From Legionella genomosp. 1 (GTDB lineage Bacteria; Pseudomonadota; Gammaproteobacteria; Legionellales; Legionellaceae): a DNA stretch of 13,302 nucleotides. The notes beneath the pieces are model-generated. The model had not been told where the DNA came from and did not search any database. It saw nothing but the letters and a program-made list of their open reading frames with translations. The translations under genes and the position numbers were made by a program. Shown here in pieces: positions 1 to 8,303 of the stretch. The first letter of the stretch is position 1. Every line of letters starts with the position of its first letter. The stretch spans positions 1 through 13,302 of the forward strand of contig CAMBDN010000046.1 of NCBI GenBank assembly GCA_945865355.1, written 5' to 3'.

Positions 1-1660
1 CGTTGCGGAAATCTTTGGGGTTAGAAATGCCCGCCGGTTTCTCTATTTTTTCTAGGTCGGTATTAAGGGCTGCTCTGTCAAAAATTTCACCGGTATCAGG
101 ATCTCTATAATCTTGGTCTTGTATCCAGAAATCAGCATAGGTGATGTACCTGTCAAAAATATTTTGTCCATATTCTGAGTAGGATTCCAAATAGGCTGTT
201 TGGATTTCTTTGCCAATGAATTCAACGTATTTCGGTGATAAATATTCTTTGATAAAGTTTAGATAACGCTCATGCATTTCTTGTGGTAGCTGCTCTTGCT
301 CAATTTGGCGCTCCAATACATAAAGTAAATGAACGGGATTGGCAGCAATTTCTGTGAGGTCAAAATTGAACACCTTAGAGAGAATTTTGAAAGCAAAACG
401 GGTTGAGATTCCGCTCATGCCTTCGTCGACACCTGCAAAGTCGCGGTACTCTTGGTAGGATTTGGCTTTGGGATCGGTATCTTTTAAGCTTTCGCCATTA
501 TAAACGCGCAACTTGGAATAAATGCTTGAATTTTGTGGCTCTTTCAATCGGGTTAAAACTGAGAATTGTGCCAGCATATCTAAGGTACCTGGTGCACAAG
601 GCACGGTAGTGAGCGAACTATTTTCAACGAGTTTTCGGTAGATTTTTAGTTCTTCAGATACGCGCAAGCAATAAGGTACTTTGACAATATTGATGCGATC
701 GATAAAGGCTTCATTATTTTTATTATTGCGAAACGTTTGCCACTCTGCTTCGTTGGAGTGAGCAAGAATAATCCCTTCAAATGGAATAGAAGACAAACCT
801 TCGGTGGGATTGTAATTCCCTTCCTGTGTAGCGGTAAGTAAGGGATGTAAAACTTTAATGGGTGCTTTGAACATTTCAACAAATTCTAGTAGGCCACGAT
901 TAGCGCGGCAGAGGCCACCAGAATAGCTATAGGCATCGGGATCATCTTGAGAAAATTCTTCCAATTTACGAATATCCACTTTACCCACTAATGATGAAAT
1001 ATCTTGGTTGTTTTCATCACCTGGCTCAGTTTTAGCAATGGCAATTTGTTTCATGCGGGAGGGTTTAACCTTAATCACGCGAAATTGATTAATGTCTCCA
1101 TTAAATTCATGCAGCCTTTTAATGGCCCAAGGGGACATGATGTAGCGCAAATAGCGGCTGGGGATATTGTAGCGCTCCTGCAGTAATGCGGCGTCTTCCT
1201 CTGGATCAAATAATGACAAAGGTGAGTCAAAAACCGGAGAACCTTTGATGGCATAAAACGGTGTTTTTTGCATTAAATCCTTCATCTTTTCTGCCAAGGA
1301 TGATTTGCCACCGCCAACTGGACCGAGCAAGTACAATACTTGTTTCGTTTCCTCTAAGCCTTGAGCGGCATGTTTCAAAAAACCAACGATCTGTTCGATG
1401 GGCTCTTCCATGCCATAAAAGTCGTCAAATACGGTGTATCGTTGAATAATTTTATTAGAGAAAATTCGCGATAAGATGGGATCATGGCGAGTATCAACCA
1501 TTTCGGGGTCACCGATGGCCATTAATAAGCGTTGTGCAGGGTTAGCATAAGCAGAAGGATCTGTGCGACACAGTTCCAAGTATTCATCCAAACTCATTTC
1601 TTCTGCTTTATTATCCACAAAGCGGCGTGTATAGCCGGCTAAAAACTCTTGTGTATTCAT
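1..1660 (-). CDS. prkA: PrkA/YeaG-family serine protein kinase (C-terminus cut by window edge)
   Basis: Reading the minus strand from 1660 gives 553 uninterrupted codons to the window edge; the C-terminus lies outside (the E. coli relative YeaG is about 640 aa). The N-terminal part is an AAA-type PrkA domain, with Walker A GPVGGGKS at residues 113-120 after a conserved stretch including FDDFYGMEEPIEQIVGF. Later blocks typical of the family are SSLVGKVDIRKL, YSGGLCRANRGLLEFVEMFKAP and ILAHSNEAEW. The family is a cytoplasmic kinase linked to stress and stationary-phase signalling; in many bacteria it precedes yeaH and spoVR-like genes, which would lie left of the window. Two in-frame ATGs exist (1669 and 1660). 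I chose 1660 because AAAGGGG at 1676-1670 is 9 nt upstream of it but abuts 1669. Family assignment is firm; the physiological role is inferred from the family. Confidence 0.95.
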   Translation of the reverse strand, partial: MNTQEFLAGYTRRFVDNKAEEMSLDEYLELCRTDPSAYANPAQRLLMAIGDPEMVDTRHDPILSRIFSNKIIQRYTVFDDFYGMEEPIEQIVGFLKHAAQGLEETKQVLYLLGPVGGGKSSLAEKMKDLMQKTPFYAIKGSPVFDSPLSLFDPEEDAALLQERYNIPSRYLRYIMSPWAIKRLHEFNGDINQFRVIKVKPSRMKQIAIAKTEPGDENNQDISSLVGKVDIRKLEEFSQDDPDAYSYSGGLCRANRGLLEFVEMFKAPIKVLHPLLTATQEGNYNPTEGLSSIPFEGIILAHSNEAEWQTFRNNKNNEAFIDRINIVKVPYCLRVSEELKIYRKLVENSSLTTVPCAPGTLDMLAQFSVLTRLKEPQNSSIYSKLRVYNGESLKDTDPKAKSYQEYRDFAGVDEGMSGISTRFAFKILSKVFNFDLTEIAANPVHLLYVLERQIEQEQLPQEMHERYLNFIKEYLSPKYVEFIGKEIQTAYLESYSEYGQNIFDRYITYADFWIQDQDYRDPDTGEIFDRAALNTDLEKIEKPAGISNPKDFRN

Positions 1661-1949
1661 TTCGGTCATCCCCTTTCACTAATCCTTATCGACCCCGGGA
1701 AAAACAACTTTATCCTCAGCATATTAGCTGTTCTCGCTCCGATACAACTGTTTTCCCTAGGTTGAATCAATCATGTTAATTTTTGTTACCATTTTTGCTT
1801 TTTGAGACTAAACGCGAGAAACTCTTCCTTTAATTTCAGTATAGGCGAAATTCAATCTCTTGGAATATCCCATTCCGTTTTTTTTTAATAAAATTATTAT
1901 TATTAATCAAGAATTAGTGTCATTCGTTCATAGAGGAGAAGCAAAGATC
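1661..1949. other. Divergent intergenic region, prkA / pepN
   Basis: This 289-bp gap must hold the promoters for the leftward kinase gene and the rightward pepN gene. I see no open reading frame I believe here apart from a 30-codon TTG-started extension of pepN (1860-1949). No convincing -35/-10 pair stands out on either strand. TTGAAT at 1762-1767 is a possible -35 for pepN but lacks a good -10 at the right distance. A small interrupted palindrome, CAGC/GCTG at 1717-1730, lies on the prkA side. Its role is unknown. Confidence 0.5.
1933..1938 (+). promoter_or_regulatory. Ribosome binding site deciding the pepN start
   Basis: GAGGAG lies 11 nt before ATG 1950. No comparable site precedes the upstream TTG at 1860, so this supports the shorter PepN protein. 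Confidence 0.7.
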
Positions 1950-4532
1950 ATGCCAGAAGGTACAATTTACTTGAAAGATTACCAGCCACCTACCTTTGCA
2001 GTAGCAACAGTGGCTCTGGATTTTGACCTGCATGATGACCATGCACGAGTGATTAATCGTATGCAATTACATCGACAACATCCTGGTGAGTTGCATTTAT
2101 ATGGCGATGAATTGGAACTCATTGGTATTCTCTTGAATGACAAGCCCCTGACTAAAGAAGAGTACCGGCTTGTGCAGGGTGATTTAATCATCCCTCATTG
2201 CCCTGATGCATTTATATTGACCATTGAAACGCGCATTTATCCACAGGACAATACAAAATTATCGGGGCTTTATCGTTCACAGCAAATGTTTTGTACGCAG
2301 TGCGAGGCGCAAGGTTTTCGCCGGATGACATTTTTTCTAGATAGACCGGATGTGTTAGCTACTTATACGACGCGAATAAGTGCTGATAAAGCACGATACC
2401 CGATATTACTGTCGAACGGAAATTTATCGGATTCAGGTGAAACAGATGATGGACGGCATTGGGTTATTTGGCAAGACCCTTTCAAGAAACCATCGTATTT
2501 GTTTGCATTGGTTGCTGGTAAATTGGCTTGTGTGCAGGATCAATTTGTGACTTGTTCAGGTAGAAAAGTTGATTTGCACATTTATGTTGAACCAGGAAAT
2601 GAAGATAAGTGTGCGCATGCCATGATTTCGCTAAAAAAAGCAATGCAGTGGGATGAAAAAGAGTATGGTCGCGAATACGATCTTGATATTTTTATGATTG
2701 TTGCTGTTAGTGATTTCAACATGGGTGCCATGGAAAATAAGGGATTAAATATTTTCAATTCAAAATACATTCTTGCTCGGCCAGATACCGCAACAGATCA
2801 GGATTATGCTGACATTGAAGGGGTTGTGGGACATGAATATTTCCACAATTGGACCGGCAATAGAGTGACGTGTCGTGATTGGTTTCAATTGAGCCTGAAA
2901 GAGGGACTAACGGTCTTTCGTGATCAAGAATTTTCGCGTGATATGAATTCACGGGATGTTTTTCGCCTTCTGGATGTCAAAGTCTTACGTAATCAGCAGT
3001 TTCCAGAGGATGCGGGTAGTATGGCGCATCCGGTTCGACCAGAATCGTATCAGGAAATTAATAATTTTTACACGGCAACGATTTATAATAAAGGCGCCGA
3101 AGTCATCCGAATGCAACAGACGTTATTGGGTAAGGCGGGTTTTCGTCGAGGCATGGACTTATATTTTAAGCGCCATGATGGCCAAGCGGTGACGATCGAT
3201 GATTTTGTTGCTGCGATGGAAGATGCCAACAATGTTGACTTTAGCCAATTTAAGCATTGGTATAGTCAAGCGGGGACACCAGAGGTTGCTGTAAAGACCA
3301 ACTATCAAGATGGATGTTTGCTACTTACGTTGACACAAAGTTGTCCGCAAACGCCGGATAGTGAGGAGAAAAAGCCATTCCATATTCCCATTCGCATTGC
3401 TCTATTTAGTGCAAATGGAGACGCGCTGCCCATTGATCATAGCGTGTTGGAACTGCGGGAAAAGGAACAAACGTTTCGCTTTGGTGGTCTGTCGGAAAAA
3501 CCCATTGTTTCTCTGCTGCGCGAATTTTCAGCGCCCGTGACATTAAATCGTGAGATGACTCAGGAGGAGCTACTGGCCTTATTGCGTTTTGAAACAGATG
3601 GTTTTGCTAAATGGGATGCAGCGCAACGATTAGCGCTGAAGTGCATTGATACTTTTTATCATTCGCCTCGTGAGCAGTGGAGCATCGCCGAGCCATTGAT
3701 TGCGGCTTATCGCCACGTATTAGTTGACGAGTCTATGGATGCTGCATTACGTGCTGAACTATTAACTCCGCCTGGGTTTGAGGAGGTCGCTGCTACGTTG
3801 ACGGAGATAGATGTTGATCGTGTTGAAGCGGCGCGTGATTTTTTCCATGAAGAACTTGGAAAAGCCCTCGCTGTTGAGGCAGCGGTTGGCTATCGGTCAT
3901 TATGGTTGCAAGAAGATCACGCGATGAATGGGTCTTCCTACAGCCGACGTAAGCTACGCAATGTTTGTTTGCGATTAATCATGCGGGCAGAGGAGGAAAA
4001 ATCATTAGCCCAATGTCTGCAACAGTTTGCGAAAGCCGAAACCATGACAGACCAAATAACAGCCATGGCTTTGCTGGTTAATTGCTCGCAAACAGAGGTA
4101 AGGCAACAGGCGATAGATGGTTTTTATCAACAATGGCAAAACGATGAGTTGGTGCTTGATAAATGGTTTGCTCTGCAAGCTTGTTGTGAACGCCCTGATA
4201 CGCTCGTTTCGGTAAAAAAACTCCTTTCACATCCAGCGTTTAACATTAAAAATCCCAATAAAGTACGGGCAGTTTTGGGGGCATTCACACAAAGTAATCC
4301 ACGGCATTTTCATGCGGTTGATGGCAGTGGCTACGAGTTTTTAGCAGACATGCTGCTAAAATTGGATAAAATAAACCCACAGATAGCTGCTCGCCTTGCT
4401 GCTCCATTTACGCGCTGGCAACGATTAAATGCACCAAGACAACAATTAATAAAGCAGCAACTTAAACGGTTGGCCGCCGTGGAGTTATCACGTGATTTGC
4501 TTGAGTTGGTTAGTAAGAGTTTGGTGGAATGA
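1950..4532 (+). CDS. pepN: Aminopeptidase N (M1 zinc metallopeptidase)
   Basis: The product is a cytoplasmic zinc aminopeptidase that removes N-terminal residues from peptides in the last steps of protein turnover. From ATG 1950 it is 860 aa, close to the 870 aa of E. coli PepN. The exopeptidase motif GAMEN is at residues 259-263. The zinc site HEYFHNWTGNRVT starts at 295, giving ligands His295 and His299 and catalytic Glu296, with Glu318 in SLKEGLTVF as third ligand. These positions are within two residues of the E. coli ones, which supports this start. The reading frame stays open upstream to a TTG at 1860, but those 30 codons (rich in Phe, Ile and Lys) look non-coding and lack a ribosome site. 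The Ig-like and alpha-helical C-terminal domains typical of the monomeric PepN type appear complete. The stop overlaps the aroE start by ATGA, implying one transcript. Confidence 0.97.
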   Translation: MPEGTIYLKDYQPPTFAVATVALDFDLHDDHARVINRMQLHRQHPGELHLYGDELELIGILLNDKPLTKEEYRLVQGDLIIPHCPDAFILTIETRIYPQDNTKLSGLYRSQQMFCTQCEAQGFRRMTFFLDRPDVLATYTTRISADKARYPILLSNGNLSDSGETDDGRHWVIWQDPFKKPSYLFALVAGKLACVQDQFVTCSGRKVDLHIYVEPGNEDKCAHAMISLKKAMQWDEKEYGREYDLDIFMIVAVSDFNMGAMENKGLNIFNSKYILARPDTATDQDYADIEGVVGHEYFHNWTGNRVTCRDWFQLSLKEGLTVFRDQEFSRDMNSRDVFRLLDVKVLRNQQFPEDAGSMAHPVRPESYQEINNFYTATIYNKGAEVIRMQQTLLGKAGFRRGMDLYFKRHDGQAVTIDDFVAAMEDANNVDFSQFKHWYSQAGTPEVAVKTNYQDGCLLLTLTQSCPQTPDSEEKKPFHIPIRIALFSANGDALPIDHSVLELREKEQTFRFGGLSEKPIVSLLREFSAPVTLNREMTQEELLALLRFETDGFAKWDAAQRLALKCIDTFYHSPREQWSIAEPLIAAYRHVLVDESMDAALRAELLTPPGFEEVAATLTEIDVDRVEAARDFFHEELGKALAVEAAVGYRSLWLQEDHAMNGSSYSRRKLRNVCLRLIMRAEEEKSLAQCLQQFAKAETMTDQITAMALLVNCSQTEVRQQAIDGFYQQWQNDELVLDKWFALQACCERPDTLVSVKKLLSHPAFNIKNPNKVRAVLGAFTQSNPRHFHAVDGSGYEFLADMLLKLDKINPQIAARLAAPFTRWQRLNAPRQQLIKQQLKRLAAVELSRDLLELVSKSLVE

Positions 4533-5356
4533 GCGTTGAAGAAATGATCCCGCATTATGCTGTTATGGGATACCCCGTTGCTCATAGTTTATCGCCTATT
4601 ATCCATCAGCTTTTTGCTGAGCAAACAGGGCGCGCACTGGCTTACAATAAAATTCAGATTGACTTATCCCTCTTTGAACAACAAGTGGGTGATTTTTTCA
4701 ATCAAGGGGGGAAGGGATTAAATATTACCCTTCCCTGCAAGCAGCGTGCTTTTGCAATGAGTGAGCAACGGAGTCGACGCTGTATGCAAGCTCAGGCGGC
4801 TAATACGTTATGGATGCAAGCGGGTCGCCTTCATGCAGATAACACCGATGGTGTTGGCCTGCTGCGTGATATCGGCCATTATGTTGAACTAGCCGGCAAA
4901 AAAATCGTATTGCTGGGTGCAGGGGGTGCGGCACGCGGGGTGTTGGGACCTTTGCTCGATGCTCACCCGTTAAAATTAACAATCGCTAATCGTACTTCAG
5001 AAAAAGCGCAAGCGTTGCACTTAGATTTTCCAGAAACCAGTTGTCAGACGTTCATTGATTTAGCAGCGTATGCAGAAGAATACTCCTACGATGTAATTAT
5101 CAATGCCACGTCTGCCAGTCTTGCTGGTGATGGTTTAACGCTACCACCAACATTGATGGCAACAAAACCATTTTGTTATGATTTAGCCTACAATAAAACG
5201 GAAGCAACTCCCTTTGTAGCATGGGCACGGAGTATAGGTTGTGATGCCGTAGATGGTTTGGGAATGTTAATCGAGCAAGCAGCAGAAGCATTTTTCATTT
5301 GGCATGGTGTTATGCCTGATACTGCACCGGTATTGACGTCCTTTCATCACAAGTAA
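4529..5356 (+). CDS. aroE: Shikimate dehydrogenase (NADP+)
   Basis: AroE reduces 3-dehydroshikimate to shikimate with NADPH in the chorismate pathway for aromatic amino acids. The 275-aa protein has the usual length. Residues 19-22 (HSLS) form the shikimate-binding entry of the N-terminal domain. Lys71 in NITLPCK and Asp107 in NTDGVGL match the catalytic Lys/Asp pair. GAGGAARG at 130-137 is the dinucleotide loop, and NRTSEK at 154-159 is the NADP-selecting motif. NATSASL and DGLGMLIEQAAEAF are later family blocks. The start codon overlaps the pepN stop (ATGA, 4529-4532), so translation is probably coupled. Pairing aroE with pepN differs from the E. coli arrangement, and I infer no functional link beyond co-transcription. 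Confidence 0.96.
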   Translation: MSVEEMIPHYAVMGYPVAHSLSPIIHQLFAEQTGRALAYNKIQIDLSLFEQQVGDFFNQGGKGLNITLPCKQRAFAMSEQRSRRCMQAQAANTLWMQAGRLHADNTDGVGLLRDIGHYVELAGKKIVLLGAGGAARGVLGPLLDAHPLKLTIANRTSEKAQALHLDFPETSCQTFIDLAAYAEEYSYDVIINATSASLAGDGLTLPPTLMATKPFCYDLAYNKTEATPFVAWARSIGCDAVDGLGMLIEQAAEAFFIWHGVMPDTAPVLTSFHHK

Positions 5357-5378
5357 GTTCGATGGCGTTAAGACGGTA

Positions 5379-5413
5379 GATCCCCATATTTCGCTTCGCT
5401 GCATACGGAGATC
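5379..5413. repeat. Small palindrome between convergent aroE and patatin genes; possible terminator
   Basis: GATCCCCATAT (5379-5389) is complementary to ATACGGAGATC (5403-5413) at 9 of 11 positions. Read as minus-strand RNA all 11 pairs form, two as G-U wobbles, around a 13-nt loop. The right arm includes most of the patatin stop codon (5412-5414). There is no T-run on either side, so a classic intrinsic terminator is not supported. It may be a short dispersed repeat (core TTCGCTTCGCTGCATACGG) serving as a transcript end between convergent genes. Confidence 0.5.
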
Positions 5414-6524
5414 ATTCAGCAAAAAATGCCCTAATCACATCAGCCGACGCTATCGTGTCATTGTAACCTAATTCAATTAGCTCCATCGTAAACTCTTTTT
5501 CAAAAAGTAAAAAGCTTAATAAATCGCCTGAATGACTTTGTGCACCTAGAACGTTCAGTAAATAACGAAGCAACGTTGGCATGGTCAGATATTGAGCTTG
5601 CGCCATTTCAGAAATGTTAGCACTAGGGCGTAATTGCAGGGTTTCGATTGGCCGCCAAGGGGAGCGACGCTTTTTCCACATCGATAGCAATCGAGCAATA
5701 TCGTTCATACGATTAACCAACTCAATGTCACGATCTAGATTATCAAGAAACAATCCATTGAGCATGTTGCCTAAGATATGAGCAAAACCGATGTCGCTAT
5801 TTCGAAGTTTTTCCATGTTTGGAAAAACGGGTAGTTGTCGTGTTCCTAAAATGAGGATTTTATCAACATTGAAGCGCACCGCACCCCGAAGTGGGGCAAC
5901 CAGCCCCATGCCGCCATCGCCATAATGAAGTCCATCGATTCTAACGGTTGGGAAAAAAAGTGGCAAAGCGCTCGATGCAAGAAGGTGCTCTTGGCTTATT
6001 GTTGCACGCTGACTAATATGGCGAGGGTAATGCCAATCTTCAAATTCAGGTTGATGATGTTGATAAAATGAGATGGTCTGCTGTGTCTCATAGCAAGTAC
6101 TAATCACCTCCATTGTTTCTAATAGATTGCTGGAAATAGCGGCATGAAGTCGTTCAAAATCAATATTATCACTAATGAATTGGTGAAGGGGCGTCGTATC
6201 TAATAGGTGGCCCGTTTGGCTTTGGCTAACAATTATATTACTTAAGTTACGTATAACAGATTTACTCAATTGATAATTGCTTGAATTAAAAATTTGTTGA
6301 CAGCGAATGCTACTCCATAATTCTTCAAGCTTAGTGATTCCTGTAGCAAAATCATCAGCGTATTGAGTGATGATCGCTGCGTTGATACATCCTATGCTCA
6401 CACCGCTGACCATCGCGAAGGGGAGCTTTTTGACTTTTAATATATCGCCAAGGGCTTTCAATACACCGGCTTGGTAGGCACCGCGTGCACCACCTCCGGC
6501 TAAATAGAGGGCAATTTTTGCCAT
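5412..6524 (-). CDS. Patatin-like phospholipase, long form with C-terminal extension
   Basis: This 370-aa protein is a predicted serine lipid acyl hydrolase of the patatin family. The oxyanion-hole glycine motif GGGARG is at residues 10-15, the nucleophile elbow GVSIG at 41-45 (Ser43), and the dyad Asp203 lies in YGDGG. All catalytic elements are present. A region of about 140 residues follows the catalytic core and ends in LLSFLLFEKEFTMELIELGYND, a tail I associate with long bacterial patatin-like proteins (DUF3734-type). There is no signal peptide, so it is cytoplasmic or delivered by another route. Patatin-like enzymes are numerous in Legionella-type intracellular bacteria, some secreted; nothing here proves secretion. 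The start has no obvious Shine-Dalgarno sequence (the upstream stretch is TTAATAATC), so translation may be weak. It lies 57 bp from the divergent transporter gene and converges with aroE. Confidence 0.9.
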   Translation of the reverse strand: MAKIALYLAGGGARGAYQAGVLKALGDILKVKKLPFAMVSGVSIGCINAAIITQYADDFATGITKLEELWSSIRCQQIFNSSNYQLSKSVIRNLSNIIVSQSQTGHLLDTTPLHQFISDNIDFERLHAAISSNLLETMEVISTCYETQQTISFYQHHQPEFEDWHYPRHISQRATISQEHLLASSALPLFFPTVRIDGLHYGDGGMGLVAPLRGAVRFNVDKILILGTRQLPVFPNMEKLRNSDIGFAHILGNMLNGLFLDNLDRDIELVNRMNDIARLLSMWKKRRSPWRPIETLQLRPSANISEMAQAQYLTMPTLLRYLLNVLGAQSHSGDLLSFLLFEKEFTMELIELGYNDTIASADVIRAFFAE

Positions 6525-6581
6525 GATTATTAATTATTTTTAAAGTACTATAGGGGGAAATATAGTTGACTGGCGGGTGGT
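6525..6581. promoter_or_regulatory. Short divergent promoter region, patatin gene / peptide transporter gene
   Basis: Only 57 bp separate the two divergent starts, so the promoters must overlap or extend into the genes. The stretch is AT-rich around 6525-6552 and contains AGGGGG (6552-6557), 24 nt from the transporter ATG and so too far to be its ribosome site. Exact promoter elements cannot be assigned by eye. Confidence 0.35.
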
Positions 6582-8042
6582 ATGGCAAGGCTAAAGCTAT
6601 CTTTATTTCAAGAGCAACCACGTGCTTTTTATATGGTGTTCATGTTAGAGGTCTGGGAGCGGTTCGGGTATTACACTGTGCAAGGGATCCTGACTCTTTT
6701 TTTCATTCGTCATTTAGGGTTTAGTGAAGATAAAGCTTATTACACATTTGGTGCATTTTTCGCACTGGTTTATGGCATGGTCGCCATTGGGGGATATCTG
6801 GGTGACAAGGTACTAGGTACGAAGCGAACCCTTGTTCTGGGTTTAATCGTATTAGCTCTGGGCTATTTAACATTAACGTTGATTGACAAACAGCATGTTT
6901 TTTTTGCGTTAGGATTAATTTGTGTCGGCAATGGATTATTTAAGTCCAATCCATCCAGTCTGCTTTCAAAATGTTATGAGGAGCAAGATCCCCGATTGTA
7001 TAGTGCATTCACCTTGTATTACATGGCCATTAATCTGGGATCAATCTTTGCGTTGTTTGTTGGGCCGACATTGTCCAGTAAATATGGGTATCAATATGCC
7101 TATTTAGCCAGCTTTATTGGTATCTTGCTCGGGCTTGCAAATTATGTGTTTCAACGGCAATACGTGGCTGCGATTGATACACCAGCTGATCGTCGTTCTA
7201 TTCATCTTTGGCAGTGGGCGATAATCATTCTCGGTATTTTTGCAGCAACGATTGCTTCGGCGTATCTTTTACAACATGTGACCATAGCAAGAAAATTGCT
7301 ATGGCTGATCATTTTTATTGTGGTTTCCGTCTATTTTTTCTATATGAGTCGTGAACATACTTCGTCAAAGAAGCGAATGTTACTGGCTATTATCTTGATG
7401 TTGGAAGCGGTGATTTTTTTCACGCTTTACCAGCAAATGCCAACATCAATTACTTTATTTGCAGTGAATAATGTTCATGCGAGCCTGTTTGGAATCAATA
7501 TTGATCCGCAAAGTTTTCAGGCGTTAAATCCAATTTGGATTGTTACTATGAGTCCTGTATTGGCGATGGTCTATGCGATATTGAGCCGACAGGGATACAC
7601 TTTCCCAGTACCTTATAAATTCGCTTTGGGGATGACCTTTTGTGGTTTATCTTTCTTAGTGCTGTATTTTGCACGCTTTGCACATGATGACGCCGGAATG
7701 GTCTCTTCTTTGTGGTTGGTGGCTAGCTACTTACTTCAGGGCTTAGGTGAGTTGCTGGTTTCTGCTTTAGGTGTGGCGATGATTGCAGAATTAGTACCAA
7801 AGCAGATTTCTGGATTTGTGATGGGCATGTGGTTTTTGACCTCATCGGTAGCCGGTTTTCTTGGTGCTAAAATCGCTACTTATACCGCCTTACCCGTTAA
7901 TTTGCAGCCTGGAATGGAGTCATTGATGATTTATACGGGTGTGTTTGCTTATATTGGTTTAACTACATTGCTGATAGCTTCGATACTGTGGGTCATTTCA
8001 CCGCAGTTGAGTCGGCTCATGGGACAAACGCGCCTTCAATAG
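6582..8042 (+). CDS. Proton-dependent di/tripeptide transporter (POT/PTR2 family, DtpA/DtpB-like)
   Basis: This 486-aa inner-membrane protein takes up di- and tripeptides using the proton gradient. The length and the hydrophobic segments along the whole chain fit the bacterial 14-helix POT type. The signature ExxERFxYY is present as EVWERFGYY (Glu23, Glu26, Arg27), followed by GGYLGDKVLGTKRT. Other diagnostic blocks are GNGLFKSNPSSLLSKCY, YQQMPTSITLFAVNNVH, SFQALNPIW and LLQGLGELLVSALGVAMIAELVP, all very close to my memory of E. coli DtpA/DtpB. The ATG at 6582 puts the first conserved helix at the expected distance; an in-frame stop lies at 6567-6569. The ribosome site is weak (GGCGGG close to the ATG). 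It would complement PepN functionally, importing peptides that aminopeptidases then hydrolyse. I give no symbol because dtpA and dtpB cannot be told apart here. Confidence 0.94.
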   Translation: MARLKLSLFQEQPRAFYMVFMLEVWERFGYYTVQGILTLFFIRHLGFSEDKAYYTFGAFFALVYGMVAIGGYLGDKVLGTKRTLVLGLIVLALGYLTLTLIDKQHVFFALGLICVGNGLFKSNPSSLLSKCYEEQDPRLYSAFTLYYMAINLGSIFALFVGPTLSSKYGYQYAYLASFIGILLGLANYVFQRQYVAAIDTPADRRSIHLWQWAIIILGIFAATIASAYLLQHVTIARKLLWLIIFIVVSVYFFYMSREHTSSKKRMLLAIILMLEAVIFFTLYQQMPTSITLFAVNNVHASLFGINIDPQSFQALNPIWIVTMSPVLAMVYAILSRQGYTFPVPYKFALGMTFCGLSFLVLYFARFAHDDAGMVSSLWLVASYLLQGLGELLVSALGVAMIAELVPKQISGFVMGMWFLTSSVAGFLGAKIATYTALPVNLQPGMESLMIYTGVFAYIGLTTLLIASILWVISPQLSRLMGQTRLQ

Positions 8043-8084
8043 CTGACTTATTCTCAAAAAGTTAACCGTGTTATCTTAATTACC

Positions 8085-8117
8085 CTTAATGTTATGTTAA
8101 TATTATAAAGATAAAAT
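8085..8117 (+). promoter_or_regulatory. PmrA-box-like direct repeat with candidate -10
   Basis: CTTAATGTT (8085-8093) and GTTAATATT (8096-8104) are two 9-bp direct repeats separated by AT. They match the Legionella PmrA element as I remember it (two cTTAATatT half-sites with 2-nt spacing) at 16 of 18 positions. TAAAAT at 8112-8117 is a possible -10. PmrA controls Dot/Icm components and effectors in Legionella and Coxiella. If this reading is right, the site would drive the two membrane-protein genes downstream. This is by-eye motif matching in AT-rich DNA and needs a genome-wide test. Confidence 0.4.
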
Positions 8118-8191
8118 AATGAGCTACTAGCTTATCTAAGTGGCATTTTTGGTTTTTTTCGAGCTTGTTGTTTCGAGTGCCAGTTAGGGTT

Positions 8192-8303
8192 AGGACTTAC
8201 GAAAAACCAAGGTTAACGTCATCCTGAACAATCGTTCAGTCTCTTCTCTAGGAGAGCCCTCACATTGTTCGGGATGACGTGAATACTGTTTTTCGTAAGT
8301 CCT
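8192..8303. repeat. Nested palindromic element (MITE- or RPE-like)
   Basis: The outer arms AGGACTTACGAAAAAC (8192-8207) and its exact complement (8288-8303) form a perfect 16-bp inverted repeat. Inside, ACGTCATCCTGAACAAT (8216-8232) is mirrored at 8264-8280 with a single mismatch. The loop again has short complementary stretches (CTCT/AGAG near 8247-8256). Outside, AGTTA (8183-8187 region, ending at 8186) has a matching partner TAACT (8308-8312), so weak symmetry extends about 10 bp further. It encodes no protein. Terminal inverted repeats around a GTCATCC-type core suggest a non-autonomous mobile palindrome. I see no clear target-site duplication and no second copy in the window. Confidence 0.75.

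Noticed and set aside
1004..1449. Plus-strand short open frames inside the PrkA region
   Set aside because: They are shadows of the continuous minus-strand kinase frame, which has clear family motifs throughout.
1860..1949. N-terminal extension of PepN from TTG 1860
   Set aside because: The 30 codons are rich in Phe, Ile and Lys, lack a ribosome site and have no counterpart in PepN; ATG 1950 has GAGGAG upstream and gives catalytic positions matching the family.
8075..8083. Third PmrA half-site CTTAATTAC
   Set aside because: It resembles a half-site but is spaced 10 rather than 11 bp from the next one, so it was not included in the box.
8151..8161. Poly-T patch as intrinsic terminator of the peptide transporter gene
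   Set aside because: No stable GC-rich stem precedes the T-run; nearby self-complementary stretches are only 4-5 bp.
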